DNA of 64,000 nucleotides, taken from assembly GCF_040256745.1 (NCBI RefSeq), contig NZ_CP138335.1, positions 2,046,001 through 2,110,000 on the forward strand. Direction: 5' to 3'. This document shows positions 1 through 9,145 of this stretch, in pieces. Both the position numbers and the translations under genes were made by a program. The stretch's first letter is position 1. The number at the start of each line of letters is the position of its first letter. The notes below the pieces were generated by a model, which saw nothing but the letters and a program-made list of their open reading frames with translations, did no database searches and had not been told where the DNA came from. This DNA comes from Scrofimicrobium sp. R131 (lineage in GTDB: Bacteria > Actinomycetota > Actinomycetes > Actinomycetales > Actinomycetaceae).

Positions 1-288
1 CTAGTCCTCAACATGATCTCGACCGGGACCATGATTCGACTGGGGAAAACTTACGGGAACCTGATGGTGGACGTGTCAGCCACCAACAAGAAGCTGCAGG
101 TTCGGGCGCAAAACCTGGTCATGAGAATCACCGGCTGCGAGCTAGAACAGGCTAAGGCGGCGCTGGCAGAGGCCGACGGGAACGTCAAGGTCGCATCGGT
201 ATCCCTGCTACGGTCGCTGAGCGCCGCTGAAGCGAAAGATCTTTTGGCCGGGAGCGGCGGATTCCTGCGGGCAGCCCTCGATGCCTAG
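1..288 (+). CDS. murQ: N-acetylmuramic acid 6-phosphate etherase, C-terminal part (5' end outside window)
   Basis: The reading frame is already open at base 1, so this is the last 95 codons of a gene entering from the left. The residues STGTMIRLGKTYGNLMVDV followed by ATNKKL are the conserved SIS-domain end of MurQ. After that comes the small C-terminal helical region (ITGCELEQAKAALAEADGNVKVA) typical of the family. MurQ cleaves the lactyl ether of MurNAc-6-phosphate to give GlcNAc-6-phosphate during cell-wall recycling. It fits with the GlcNAc-type PTS permease 40 kb away, but the two are not linked. A convergent inverted repeat follows at 318-360. Confidence 0.9.
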   Translation, partial: LVLNMISTGTMIRLGKTYGNLMVDVSATNKKLQVRAQNLVMRITGCELEQAKAALAEADGNVKVASVSLLRSLSAAEAKDLLAGSGGFLRAALDA

Positions 289-317
289 GTAGGCAAGCTC
301 CCCCACCGGTCCCAACA

Positions 318-360
318 AATTGGCGCCCAGCCCTCCCACCGGAGGAACTGGGCGCCAATT
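318..360. terminator. Inverted repeat terminator between murQ and clpC
   Basis: Perfect 13-bp arms (AATTGGCGCCCAG at 318-330 and its reverse complement at 348-360) with a 17-base loop lie between the convergent murQ and clpC stop codons. Reading on the minus strand, the second arm runs into TTTGTT, so it fits best as the clpC terminator. It can fold for both directions. Confidence 0.75.
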
Positions 361-372
361 GAGCACTGGACG

Positions 373-2838
373 CTAGGAGCCGTTGAAGCTGAACTCCTTC
401 TGGCCGTCAACTTCCTTGACCCCGACGGTAACCACGTCGCCGGGTTTGACGTCGCCAAAGAGGATCCGCTCCGAAATGGCGTCCTCGATGTCGCGCTGGA
501 TGGTTCGGCGCAGCGGCCGCGCCCCCAGCACCGGGTCAAACCCGCGATCGGCCAGCAGTTCCCGCGCCGGCTCGGTCAGCTGCAGGCCCATATCCTGGTC
601 AGCCATCCGCTTGGACAGGCGGGCAATCATCAGGTCCACGATCTGAACGATGTCGTCCTTGGTCAGCGGCGGGAAGACGATGACGTCGTCGACGCGGTTC
701 AGGAACTCAGGCCGGAAGTGCTGCTTGAGCTCCTCGTTGACCTTTGCCTTCATCCGCGAGTAGTCGTGGGTCAGGTTCTCCGACGACTGGAACCCGGTCA
801 GGACACCCTTGTTGATGTCGCGTGTCCCCAGGTTGGTGGTCATCAGGATCACGGTGTTCTTGAAGTCAACCATCCGACCCTGAGCGTCGGTCAGGCGTCC
901 CTCTTCCAGAATCTGCAACAGCGAGTTGAAGATGTCCGGGTGGGCCTTCTCTACCTCGTCGAACAGGACGACGGAGAACGGGCGACGGCGAACCTTTTCG
1001 GTCAGCTGCCCACCTTCGTCGTAACCAACGTATCCGGGGGGAGCCCCGAACAGACGGGAAGCCGTGTGCTTCTCAGAGAACTCGGACATGTCGAGCTGAA
1101 TGAGGGCATCCTCGTCGCCGAAGAGGAACTCGGCCAAGGACTTGGCCAGCTCCGTCTTTCCGACCCCGGTCGGGCCGGCGAAGATGAAGGAGCCGCCGGG
1201 GCGCTTGGGGTCCTTCAACCCGGAGCGGGTCCGGCGAATCGACTGGGACAGGGCCTTGACGGCTTCCTCCTGCCCAATGACGCGCTTGTGCAGCTCGTTC
1301 TCCATGTTCAGCAGCTTCGACGTTTCCGTCTCGGTCAGCTTGAACACGGGGATGCCGGTCGACATGGCCAGCACCTGAGCAATTTCTTCCTCGGTGACTT
1401 CGGCAATCTCGTCGGTTTCGCCCCCGCGCCAGGAAGATTCCTTTTCTTGGCGCTGGTTGATCAGATGCTGCTCGTCGTCACGCAGGTTCGCCGCCTTCTC
1501 GAAGTCCTGCTCGTCAATGGCCTGCTCTTTCTGGCGGCGAACGACGGAAATCTTCTCATCCAGTTCGCGCAGTTCCGGCGGGGCCGTCATCCGACGGATC
1601 CGCAGGCGCGCCCCCGCCTCGTCCATCAGGTCGATGGCCTTGTCGGGCAGGAACCGGTCTGAAATGTAGCGGTCAGCCAGGGTGGCGGCCGCGTCGATCG
1701 CCTCGTCGGTGATGATCACCCGGTGGTGGGCTTCGTACCGGTCGCGCAGGCCCTTCAGGATGCCCACCGTCTCGTCGACACTGGGCTCATCCACCTTGAC
1801 CGGCTGGAACCGGCGCTCCAGCGCCGCATCCTTTTCGATGTGTTTGCGGTACTCATCCAGGGTGGTGGCGCCAATGGTTTGCAGTTCACCGCGGGCCAGC
1901 ATCGGCTTCAGCATCTGGGCGGCATCGATCGAACCTTCGGCCGCGCCCGCCCCCACCAGCGTGTGAATCTCGTCGATGAAGACTATAATGTCGCCGCGGG
2001 TGCGGATCTCTTTCAGCACCTTCTTCAGGCGCTCTTCGAAGTCGCCGCGGTAGCGCGAGCCGGCCACAAGCGACCCCATGTCCAGCGAGTAGATCTGCTT
2101 TCCCTTGATGGTCTCGGGAACGTCGCCGCGGATGATCGCCTGGGCCAGGCCCTCCACCACCGCGGTCTTACCCACCCCGGGCTCACCAATCAGGACCGGG
2201 TTGTTCTTGGTTCGCCGCGACAGCACCTGCATGACGCGTTCCATCTCGGTCTTGCGTCCGATCACCGGATCCAGCTTGCCTTCGCGGGCAGCCTGGGTCA
2301 GGTTCCGGCCAAACTGCTCCAGCAGAGCCGAGTTGCCCCGCTCCCGGTCGCGCACGGGCGCCCCGCCGGTTCCGACGGCTTCGCGCCCATCACCCTGCGC
2401 CTGGTATCCCTGCAGCAGTTGCAGCACGGCCTGGCGGACCTGCATCTGGTCGGCACCCAGCTGGTGGAAGACCTGCGAGGCCACCCCCTCGCCTTCTTTC
2501 AGCAGCCCTAGCAGCAGGTGCTCGGTCCCGATGTAGTTGTGGCCAAGTTGCAGCGCTTCACGCAAAGACAGCTCAAAGACTCGCTTGGCCCGGGGAGTGA
2601 AGGGAATGTGCCCCTCAATTTCGTTCTCCCCTTCGCCAATCAGGTCTACGACGGCGGCCCGGGCGTCCTCAATCTTGATGCCGACCATCTCCATGGCCTT
2701 GGCTGCCACCCCATCACCCTCGTGAATGAGGCCGAGCAGCAGGTGCTCGGTGCCAATGTAGCTGTGCTTGAGCCCGCGCGCCTCTTCCTGCGCAAGGACT
2801 ACAACGCGCCTAGCACGGTCGGTAAACCGTTCGAACAT
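373..2838 (-). CDS. clpC: ATP-dependent Clp protease ATP-binding subunit ClpC
   Basis: An 821-residue class I Hsp100 unfoldase that feeds substrates to ClpP in the cytosol. Two N-terminal Clp repeats each contain GTEHLLLGL (around residues 29 and 104). The first AAA+ module has Walker A GEPGVGKT at 218-225. A UVR-type middle domain follows ([23 protein letters not shown] region). The second AAA+ module has Walker A GPTGVGKT near residue 560 and the family's [11 protein letters not shown] stretch. Length and architecture match full-length actinobacterial ClpC, not ClpA or ClpB. The ATG is preceded by AGGAGG at a good distance. It lies about 95 bp downstream of dtd on the same strand and may have its own promoter in that gap. 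Confidence 0.97.
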   Translation of the reverse strand: MFERFTDRARRVVVLAQEEARGLKHSYIGTEHLLLGLIHEGDGVAAKAMEMVGIKIEDARAAVVDLIGEGENEIEGHIPFTPRAKRVFELSLREALQLGHNYIGTEHLLLGLLKEGEGVASQVFHQLGADQMQVRQAVLQLLQGYQAQGDGREAVGTGGAPVRDRERGNSALLEQFGRNLTQAAREGKLDPVIGRKTEMERVMQVLSRRTKNNPVLIGEPGVGKTAVVEGLAQAIIRGDVPETIKGKQIYSLDMGSLVAGSRYRGDFEERLKKVLKEIRTRGDIIVFIDEIHTLVGAGAAEGSIDAAQMLKPMLARGELQTIGATTLDEYRKHIEKDAALERRFQPVKVDEPSVDETVGILKGLRDRYEAHHRVIITDEAIDAAATLADRYISDRFLPDKAIDLMDEAGARLRIRRMTAPPELRELDEKISVVRRQKEQAIDEQDFEKAANLRDDEQHLINQRQEKESSWRGGETDEIAEVTEEEIAQVLAMSTGIPVFKLTETETSKLLNMENELHKRVIGQEEAVKALSQSIRRTRSGLKDPKRPGGSFIFAGPTGVGKTELAKSLAEFLFGDEDALIQLDMSEFSEKHTASRLFGAPPGYVGYDEGGQLTEKVRRRPFSVVLFDEVEKAHPDIFNSLLQILEEGRLTDAQGRMVDFKNTVILMTTNLGTRDINKGVLTGFQSSENLTHDYSRMKAKVNEELKQHFRPEFLNRVDDVIVFPPLTKDDIVQIVDLMIARLSKRMADQDMGLQLTEPARELLADRGFDPVLGARPLRRTIQRDIEDAISERILFGDVKPGDVVTVGVKEVDGQKEFSFNGS

Positions 2839-2932
2839 TCGGGCCTCCTGTTGGGGCGACGACTACTTATCCTCTTCTAGGGTAGGGTCTAGGCCTGGTT
2901 TCGGGGCTCAGTTTCGCTGAAGGCGTGGCCTT

Positions 2933-3358
2933 TCAGGTCTCCACCAGCACCGTGAACGGGCCCGAGTTCGTCAGGCTCACTTCCATCTGGGCGCCAAAGA
3001 TCCCGGTCTCCACCGCCACTCCGCGCTGGCGGAGCTTCTCCACCACGGTTTGGACGAGGGGTTCGGCCACCTCGCCGGGAGCGGCCGCCGACCAGGAGGG
3101 GCGCCGACCCTTCTTGGTTGACCCGTACAGGGTGAACTGGGAGATCACCAGCACGGGGGCACCGGCCTCCACCGGGGACCGCTCCTCGGTCAGGATTCTC
3201 AGTTCCGCGATTTTTCGCGCCACCGTTTGGGCATCCGCCACCGTGTCCTCGCGGGCCACCCCGACCAGGGCGACCACTCCCTCCCCGTCGAACTGGCCCA
3301 CGATCTGCCCGGCCACTTCCACCCGGGCGCCGCGGGCCCGCTGCAGGACGGCCCGCAC
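2933..3358 (-). CDS. dtd: D-aminoacyl-tRNA deacylase (Dtd)
   Basis: 141 residues, the normal Dtd size. It hydrolyses D-amino acids mischarged on tRNA. The signature SQFTLYG is present mid-protein, and the C-terminal end NSGPFTVLVET matches the conserved NxGP motif that forms the cross-subunit active site. The start is GTG and overlaps the stop of the upstream gene by one base (TAGTG), so translation is probably coupled to ygfZ. Confidence 0.95.
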   Translation of the reverse strand: MRAVLQRARGARVEVAGQIVGQFDGEGVVALVGVAREDTVADAQTVARKIAELRILTEERSPVEAGAPVLVISQFTLYGSTKKGRRPSWSAAAPGEVAEPLVQTVVEKLRQRGVAVETGIFGAQMEVSLTNSGPFTVLVET

Positions 3359-4458
3359 TAGCGAACCGTTCCGGGCCCGGTGGTGCGAATGTCCCGACCG
3401 CCGTGGTCCAGTCGGCGCAGGCCCGCGCCGGGCCGCTCACTGGGTGAATGGTCCGACTTCCCTTCAACCGGCACGATCAGTTCCTGGGCGGCCGCAATCG
3501 GACCAATGGTCAGCGGGGCCGCCGGATCGACGGATCGTTTCAGCAGGGCCAGGGCAATCGGACCCATTTCTGCGTGCCGCGCCACCGAGGTGATCACCCC
3601 GACCGGGCGGCCGTTCAACTCGACCGGGTCGCCGGGGGCGGGAATCGAGCTGAGCGAACCGTCCAGCTGCAGGAAGGTTAGGCGCCGCGGCGGCTTCCCC
3701 AAGTTCAGGATCCGAGCCACGGACTCTTGCCCGCAGTAGCAGCCTTTCGACACGTGAACGGCGGTGCGGAGCCAGTCCAGTTCGGCCGGCATGGTCCGAT
3801 CATCCACCTCCGAGGTCCAACCGGGGCGCCAGGCCGCCACCCGGGTGGCCTCGGCCGCCAGCGAACCGGCCAACCCCAAACCGCTGTCCGCCACGAACTG
3901 CGCGGCCCGGTCGACGGGAACAATCATCAGACGGTGTTGGAAGGCCTCCCCCGGGTGCGAGCCCTGGAAGTACCGGGCCCCGCCGAGACTGGGGCCGGGC
4001 CACGGGTCCACCCAGGTGGCCTCCGCCCCGGCCGGACTGGCCCCGCCGGCCGTCTCAAACACCTGATAGTCGGCGGACCGGTCCCGAATCTCCACCCGGG
4101 ACATGAACTTCATGGACTCCAGGAACGCGGCCAGCTCCGGAGCCGGCTCGGGATCGGTCAGCAGCCAGACGGTGTCCCCCTGACTGACCACGCCCATAGC
4201 GAACTGGATCCGACCGTTGGGGTCCAGCAGCAGCATTTCACTGGAGCCGTCCTCACCCAGCGGAGCCAGGTCCTGTGAGGACAGGGTGGTGAGCCAGGTG
4301 AGCCGATCCGCCCCCGTGACGGTAACCAGACCCACGGGCCCGCGCGGGTGCAGGGCCCGCCCCGCCTCGTACTCAAACTGCTCTGTCACCGGGTCCCCGA
4401 AGTGGATCGGGGCCACCTGCCCCTCGGCAAACACCGCCCCGGCTAGGTAGTCGCTCAT
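3358..4458 (-). CDS. ygfZ: YgfZ/GcvT-like folate-binding protein
   Basis: 366-residue member of the YgfZ family, tetrahydrofolate-dependent proteins that help repair or mature certain Fe-S enzymes. The diagnostic KGCYCGQE motif (the family's K-G-C-Y-x-G-Q-E signature) is present in the middle of the protein, and the N-terminal part has the GcvT-like aminomethyltransferase fold pattern. The last 70 or so residues are more charged and less conserved. The start ATG overlaps the stop of the upstream nitrobindin-like gene (ATGA), and its own stop overlaps dtd. This gives a tight three-gene unit. Confidence 0.92.
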   Translation of the reverse strand: MSDYLAGAVFAEGQVAPIHFGDPVTEQFEYEAGRALHPRGPVGLVTVTGADRLTWLTTLSSQDLAPLGEDGSSEMLLLDPNGRIQFAMGVVSQGDTVWLLTDPEPAPELAAFLESMKFMSRVEIRDRSADYQVFETAGGASPAGAEATWVDPWPGPSLGGARYFQGSHPGEAFQHRLMIVPVDRAAQFVADSGLGLAGSLAAEATRVAAWRPGWTSEVDDRTMPAELDWLRTAVHVSKGCYCGQESVARILNLGKPPRRLTFLQLDGSLSSIPAPGDPVELNGRPVGVITSVARHAEMGPIALALLKRSVDPAAPLTIGPIAAAQELIVPVEGKSDHSPSERPGAGLRRLDHGGRDIRTTGPGTVR

Positions 4459-5045
4459 GCCTCTTCCGCCTCCTGCGAGGCGCGGCGCAGGCGCCCGGAC
4501 AGTTCCACCTGGGGTTCACCCTGGTCCAGGGACGTTTCCGAAGTCCAGAACAGTTCGCCCCCCACCAGGCCGAACATTCGGTGGACGGTGGTCATCTGCG
4601 GTGCCGAAGCGTCGCGAGCAATCACGTCGGAGGTGAGGCGAATCCGTGGGCCCATTGACACCCCCACCCACAGGGTGGCCAGACCCTGCGTGTCCGCACT
4701 GGTGACCTGGAGTTCGCGCGGCTCCTCCCCCTCGGGTGGCAGCACCGCCAGCGGCGTGGCCAGGCGCCAGTAGGAGGTTTCCTCCCGGAACAACTCCCCG
4801 GGTTCAATCAGGTCCAGCCCGGCAGCGGCGTTCATCTGCCAGTCAATTTCGCCCTCAACCTTCCCGTGATAGAGCGAGGTGACGACGCGCATCTGCTGTC
4901 CCACCACCTCCGCCTGAATGTCCTGCAAAATGATCGCGTCGGGCTCATCGTCATCCCCGGCCAGGGTGCCCCACCCCTGCCAGCGGCCCAGGACCCAGGC
5001 CAGCGGCGCCAAGGACAGGGGCAAATTCTCAGGTATCTCAAACAT
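4455..5045 (-). CDS. Nitrobindin-like / FABP-family beta-barrel protein
   Basis: 196 residues. The N-terminal LSLAPLAWVLGRWQGWG is the typical opening of the nitrobindin/THAP4-like (formerly DUF1794) family of ten-stranded heme-binding beta barrels. Actinobacterial nitrobindins bind ferric heme and can isomerise peroxynitrite, but no substrate can be read from this sequence. I place the start at ATG 5045, where the family homology begins. A longer open frame upstream lacks homology and crosses the divergent promoter. TACCCT sits 6 bases before the ATG, which suggests a leaderless mRNA. First gene of the unit leading to ygfZ-dtd. Confidence 0.85.
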   Translation of the reverse strand: MFEIPENLPLSLAPLAWVLGRWQGWGTLAGDDDEPDAIILQDIQAEVVGQQMRVVTSLYHGKVEGEIDWQMNAAAGLDLIEPGELFREETSYWRLATPLAVLPPEGEEPRELQVTSADTQGLATLWVGVSMGPRIRLTSDVIARDASAPQMTTVHRMFGLVGGELFWTSETSLDQGEPQVELSGRLRRASQEAEEA

Positions 5046-5057
5046 GCCTCCAGGGTA
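5046..5057 (-). promoter_or_regulatory. Leaderless-type -10 element for the nitrobindin-like gene
   Basis: On the minus strand TACCCT (5052-5057) is followed by GGAGGC and then the ATG. The hexamer-to-ATG distance of 6 bases would place transcription initiation at the start codon. The GGAGG here is only one base from the ATG, too close for normal Shine-Dalgarno use. The same TACCCTGGAGGCATG block occurs upstream of the aldo/keto reductase at 25059. Confidence 0.6.
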
Positions 5058-5143
5058 ACCGCTCCCGGGGACAAGTGGACAGGCCCCAGTTACTACCGGG
5101 TAGATTTGAAGCACCCAGACGTTAGTCCTACCTAGGAGCTTCC

Positions 5144-6289
5144 ATGAGTTTCCTCCCCCAGAACGTGCTCGACGACATTCACGCCCGCGCCCCCCAGTAC
5201 GACGCGGACAACACCTTCCCCACTGAAGATTTCGACCAGCTCCGCGAATGCGGTTACCTGGGCGCCTACGTGCCAACCAAGTTTGGCGGCGCCGGCCTGA
5301 CCCTCGAACAGATCGCGGCCGAGCAGACCCGCCTAGCCCAGGCTGCCCCCGCCACCGCCCTCGCGATCAACATGCACCAGATCATCGTCGGCGTTGGCCG
5401 GCACATGGTCCGCTCCGGCCTGTCGGCGGGCGAGCAAATCCTGCGCGATGCCGCCGCCGGGGAACTGTTCGCGTTCGGAATCTCCGAGCCGGGCAACGAC
5501 CTGGTTCTGTTCGGCTCGATCACGGAGGCCCGCCCGGACGGCGAGGGTGGCTACTCGTTCCACGGGGTGAAGATCTTTACCTCGCTGGCCCCCGCCTGGA
5601 CCCGCCTGATGACCTTCGGCAAGGACGCCACCGACCCGGAGGCTCCAAAGTCGGTGTTCGCGGTCCTGCACCGGGACCGGGGTGGGTTCACCATGAAGAA
5701 CGACTGGGATGTCCTGGGAATGCGGGCCACCCAGTCAAACTCCACCATTTTGGAGGGGGCTGCGGCCAGTGCAGATGAGATCCTGACCGTGACCGACCCG
5801 GGCCCGTCAGCCAACCCGGTGGTGATGGGGATCTTCGCGAACTTCGAAATCCTGCTGGCCGCCACCTACCAGGGTGTCGGGCAGCGGGCAGTCCAGGTGG
5901 CGGTGGAACACGTGAAGAAGCGCCATTCGGTCAAAAACCAGACCACCTACGCCAACGATCCGGACATTCGGTGGCGGATTGCCTCGGCCGCGCTGACGAT
6001 GGAGGCGGTCGGCCCGCAGATTCGCGAGCTGGCCCGCGCCTTTGAGGACCAGGTGGACCTGGGCAACTGGTGGATGCCGCGCCTGTCGGCCGTCAAGAAT
6101 GCCGCCTCGGAAGCCACCCTCCGAGCGGTGGAAGAGTCGGTGCGTGCCTGCGGTGGGGCCTCCTACTATTCCAAGCACGAGCTGTCCCGCCTGTACCGCG
6201 ATGCGCTGGCGGGCCTGTTCCAGCCCTCCGACCAGGAGTCCCTGCACGGCGCCTGGGCCACCATGCTGCTGGGCCCCATCGAACACTAG
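5144..6289 (+). CDS. Acyl-CoA dehydrogenase family flavoprotein
   Basis: 381 residues, the normal length for the family. The N-terminal helical domain contains the FGGAGLTLEQIAAEQTRLA stretch. The middle beta domain has FAFGISEPGND and SFHGVKIFTSLAP, which correspond to the FAD-contact and substrate loops. The C-terminal four-helix domain includes CGGASYYSKHELSRLYRDA. FAD-dependent oxidation of an acyl-CoA or a related substrate is expected. The exact substrate is unknown, and some relatives act on non-CoA substrates such as sulfur or nitroalkane compounds. AGGAG lies 6 bases before the ATG. It is divergent from the nitrobindin-like gene and ends in a 12-bp inverted repeat. Confidence 0.88.
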   Translation: MSFLPQNVLDDIHARAPQYDADNTFPTEDFDQLRECGYLGAYVPTKFGGAGLTLEQIAAEQTRLAQAAPATALAINMHQIIVGVGRHMVRSGLSAGEQILRDAAAGELFAFGISEPGNDLVLFGSITEARPDGEGGYSFHGVKIFTSLAPAWTRLMTFGKDATDPEAPKSVFAVLHRDRGGFTMKNDWDVLGMRATQSNSTILEGAAASADEILTVTDPGPSANPVVMGIFANFEILLAATYQGVGQRAVQVAVEHVKKRHSVKNQTTYANDPDIRWRIASAALTMEAVGPQIRELARAFEDQVDLGNWWMPRLSAVKNAASEATLRAVEESVRACGGASYYSKHELSRLYRDALAGLFQPSDQESLHGAWATMLLGPIEH

Positions 6290-6303
6290 CCGCGATTACT
6301 GAC

Positions 6304-6334
6304 TGTCCCCCACCCGGTTTTTGGGTGGGGGACA
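6304..6334. terminator. Inverted repeat between convergent genes
   Basis: Perfect 12-bp arms TGTCCCCCACCC (6304-6315) and GGGTGGGGGACA (6323-6334) with a 7-base loop lie between the convergent acyl-CoA dehydrogenase and VOC-PEBP genes. Neither side has a long T-run, so it probably acts as a bidirectional hairpin terminator. Confidence 0.65.
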
Positions 6335-6348
6335 AGTCTGTCCGGGCC

Positions 6349-7260
6349 CTAGTTGGCGTGCAGGCCGTAGAGGGTGGCCCGACCAATCGTGTGGGCCACC
6401 AGGTTGAAGCCAACGCCGCCGGCCGGAGTGGCCGGGTCGAGGCGCAGCTGATCCGTGTCCAGCGCGTGGACGGCGAAGATGTATCGGTGGGCGGGGTCGC
6501 CCGCCGGCGGTGCGGCCCCACCAAACCCGGCCCCACCAAAATCCGACCGCGTGTGGTAGGCCCCCGGCGGTAGCGCCGGACTCTGGTCGACTCCGGCCCC
6601 AGCCGGCAACGAGGTGCAGTCGGCGGGCAGGCCCAGCAGGAGCCAGTGCCAAAAGCCTGAGCCGGTGGGGGCATCCGGGTCAAAGCAGGTGACCGCGTAC
6701 CCCTTGGTTTCGGGCGGTGCCCCCTCCCAGGACAGCTGCGGGCTGAGGCCGGGATGCCCGTCACCCGAGTGGACCTGGGCTGGCGGCAACGGATCCCCGT
6801 CGGAAAAGTTGGTGCTGGTCAGAGTGAACGAGGGGACGGGTGCCAGCAGGTCGTAGGGCCACGGCGCCCGCGGGCGGCCACTGTCGTAGGTGCTGATCTC
6901 CAGCAGGTTCCCGTCCGGGTCGCGCAGGTAGAGCGAGGTGATCGGTCCGGTGGCACCGGTGCGGGCAACCGGCCCCTCCTCAAAGTTCACGCCCTGGGAA
7001 GCCAGGTGGGCCGCCACCTCGGTCAGTGGGCGCGCACTCACCAGACATAGGTCGGCCGAGCCGGGAGTGGGGTGATTGGCGTGCGGGCGCACCTCCGCCC
7101 CCTGCTGGTGCAGGTTGATTTTCTGCTCCCCCAGGGCCAAGGCCCGGCGGCCCCCCGCGAAAGTAATCGGCTCCATCCCGAGCACCTGCCCGTACCAGGC
7201 CAGGGATCGATCCACATCCGCCACCGTGAGGACCAGGTGATCGAAGCGGCTAATTCTCAT
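6349..7260 (-). CDS. Two-domain fusion: glyoxalase/VOC domain plus PEBP (YbhB/YbcL-like) domain
   Basis: 303 residues carrying two unrelated folds. Residues 1 to about 130 are a vicinal-oxygen-chelate domain: FDHLVLTVADVDRSLAWYGQVLGM, INLHQQG, and SLYLRDPDGNLLEIST at its end, with plausible metal-ligand His and Glu positions. Residues from about 140 to the end are a phosphatidylethanolamine-binding protein domain: SFTLTSTNFSDGDPLP, then LSPQLSWEGAP, CFDPDAPTGSGFWHW and a Gly/Pro-rich loop ending in AHRYIFAVHAL. The frame is continuous with no internal start needed. VOC enzymes are dioxygenases, lyases or thiol transferases, and bacterial PEBPs have no settled function, so the joint role is unknown. 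Next to it are a terminator and a 470-bp spacer. Confidence 0.88.
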   Translation of the reverse strand: MRISRFDHLVLTVADVDRSLAWYGQVLGMEPITFAGGRRALALGEQKINLHQQGAEVRPHANHPTPGSADLCLVSARPLTEVAAHLASQGVNFEEGPVARTGATGPITSLYLRDPDGNLLEISTYDSGRPRAPWPYDLLAPVPSFTLTSTNFSDGDPLPPAQVHSGDGHPGLSPQLSWEGAPPETKGYAVTCFDPDAPTGSGFWHWLLLGLPADCTSLPAGAGVDQSPALPPGAYHTRSDFGGAGFGGAAPPAGDPAHRYIFAVHALDTDQLRLDPATPAGGVGFNLVAHTIGRATLYGLHAN

Positions 7261-7728
7261 CGAGTTCTCCTTTGCTCCTCGGGTTCTGAGCGGTCGAACC
7301 GGGGCTGTCCCTCGAGCGCCACCCAGACTCAGGTGTGACCCAGCCTACTCTGGCCGAGCAGGGCAGTCCCGGCTCGAACCCGATTTGCTGTGCGAAATCT
7401 CGCCGACCATGCGGCCGGTCCCACTCGGCCAAATCGGGCCGAACCTGGCCGCTGACAGGCCAGACCGGGAGTTGAAGGCCCCCGGGCACCGCCGGGAAAA
7501 TCCGACCCAACTGAGCTGTCCGTGCTGTGGCACGCGCCCGGGTGCCGTAGACTGTACTCAGGCATCAGGCACCATTGCCCCGGGCTCCAATCCAAGCCGC
7601 CAAGAGCGGCCATCGCGCCGACTGGCGCATTGGGCCTGGTGCCGTTAACTTTTCCCGGCGGGACACCCGGTCCCAGGGGGAACCGACTCGGCTCGCGCCG
7701 GTGGTTCCCCGGAACCCGAACCTAAGCC
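7261..7728. other. 468-bp intergenic region between purA and the VOC-PEBP gene
   Basis: No frame here has a family-like sequence or a convincing ribosome-binding site. Short open frames on both strands are Gly/Pro/Arg-rich and look like GC-rich background. It must hold the promoter of the VOC-PEBP gene and the 3' end of the purA transcript. A small hairpin GGGAC/GTCCC occurs about 60 bases beyond the purA stop. I see no tRNA or other known RNA. Confidence 0.5.
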
Positions 7729-9012
7729 CTAGCCCAGTTCGTGGCGGATGATGGTCGCCTCGCGCCCCTGCCCGACCCCGATCGAGGAGATCCGGCAGCC
7801 AATCTGCTGCTCCAGGAACAGGACGTAGTCCTGGGCGGCGGCGGGCAAATCTTCGAACTTCCGCACGGAGGTGGTGTCGCTCTTCCAGCCCGGCAGCAGC
7901 TGGTATACCGGCTGTGCCCGCGCGAAGGAACCCTGATCCATCGGCATCTCGGTCAGGGTCTGGCCGTCCACCTCGTAGGCGACGCAGACGGCAATCTCGT
8001 CGTAGGAGTCCAGCACGTCCAGCTTGGTCAGCACGACGTCGGTCAGGCCGTTGACCCGGTTGGCGTAGCGCACCACCAGCGGGTCGAACCAACCCACCCG
8101 CCGCGGCCGGCCCGTGGTCACCCCGTACTCGCCGCCCAGCTCGCGCAGGTGGTCACCCTCGGCGCCGGACAGCTCGGTCGGGAAGGGGCCTTCGCCCACC
8201 CGCGTGGTGTAGGCCTTGGTCACGCCCACCACTCGACTGATCTGGGTGGGGCCGACGCCCGCTCCGGTCAGGGCTCCGCCCGCAGTCGCGTTGGACGAGG
8301 TGACATAGGGGTAGGTGCCGTGGTCAATGTCGAGCATGGCCGCCTGGCCCGCTTCAAACAGAACCGTTTTCCCCTCGGCCAGGGCCCGGTTCACAAACAG
8401 GGAGGTGTCTGCCACCATTGGACGCAGACGGTCCGCGTAGGCCAGCAACTCATCAGCCACCTGGTCGGGGTCCACCGGGCTCTGCCGATAGACCACTTCC
8501 AGCAGCTGGTTCTTCTCATACAGGGCTCCGCGCACCCGCTGGCGCAGCACCTCTTCGTCCAGCAGGTCCTGGATCCGGACCCCGATCCGATTCATCTTGT
8601 CGGCGTAGGTGGGGCCAATCCCGCGCCCGGTGGTGCCGATCTGCTTGTTCCCCAGGGACTTTTCCGTCACCTGGTCAAGCAGTCGGTTGTACGGCGCAAT
8701 CACGTGTGCGTTGGCCGAAACCAGCAGCCGAGAAGTGTCCACCCCGCGCGACTCCATCAGGTCGATCTCAGAGAAGAGCGCCTCCAGGTCCACCACCACG
8801 CCGTTGCCGATCACCGGGGTTGCGTGGGGGGTGAGGATTCCGGCGGGCAGCAGGTGCAGGGCGTACTTTTCGCCCCCAACTACCACCGTGTGACCGGCGT
8901 TGTTACCTCCGTTGAACTTGACCACAACCTCGACGTTGGATCCAAGTTGATCTGTGGCTTTACCTTTCCCTTCGTCACCCCACTGGGTTCCGACCACAAT
9001 TATCCCCGGCAT
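7729..9012 (-). CDS. purA: Adenylosuccinate synthetase
   Basis: 427 residues, full length. It condenses IMP and aspartate with GTP to form adenylosuccinate, the first committed step to AMP. The N-terminal GTPase-like loop [11 protein letters not shown] is at residues 8-18, followed by [15 protein letters not shown]. Later conserved segments include [37 protein letters not shown] and [20 protein letters not shown] precedes the ATG, and a TAGAAT -10-like hexamer lies about 45 bases upstream. It is a single gene, separated from putA by a strong terminator. Confidence 0.98.
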   Translation of the reverse strand: MPGIIVVGTQWGDEGKGKATDQLGSNVEVVVKFNGGNNAGHTVVVGGEKYALHLLPAGILTPHATPVIGNGVVVDLEALFSEIDLMESRGVDTSRLLVSANAHVIAPYNRLLDQVTEKSLGNKQIGTTGRGIGPTYADKMNRIGVRIQDLLDEEVLRQRVRGALYEKNQLLEVVYRQSPVDPDQVADELLAYADRLRPMVADTSLFVNRALAEGKTVLFEAGQAAMLDIDHGTYPYVTSSNATAGGALTGAGVGPTQISRVVGVTKAYTTRVGEGPFPTELSGAEGDHLRELGGEYGVTTGRPRRVGWFDPLVVRYANRVNGLTDVVLTKLDVLDSYDEIAVCVAYEVDGQTLTEMPMDQGSFARAQPVYQLLPGWKSDTTSVRKFEDLPAAAQDYVLFLEQQIGCRISSIGVGQGREATIIRHELG

Positions 9013-9093
9013 GTTTCCTCACTTAGAAAGATGGGCCGTTACTCCCCCATTCTAGTCGGCCCTCCTCCGATCCTGAGAATTGTGCCCGCCAGA

Positions 9094-9130
9094 CAAAACG
9101 AGGCGGGACCCACCTGGGTGGTCCCGCCTC
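9094..9130 (-). terminator. Intrinsic terminator of putA
   Basis: On the minus strand, just past the putA stop, a hairpin with arms of about 10 bp (GAGGCGGGAC pairing with GTCCCGCCTC, 9100-9130) is followed by CGTTTTGT. This is a classical intrinsic terminator. Confidence 0.85.
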
Positions 9131-9145
9131 GTCCATAGCCGCCGG

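Noticed and set aside
718-2511. Several long plus-strand frames antisense to clpC (up to 314 codons)
   Set aside because: They mirror a real gene in GC-rich DNA, lack ribosome-binding sites and show no family features. The same holds for long antisense frames opposite putA, purA, cysS, metE, topA and the PTS gene.
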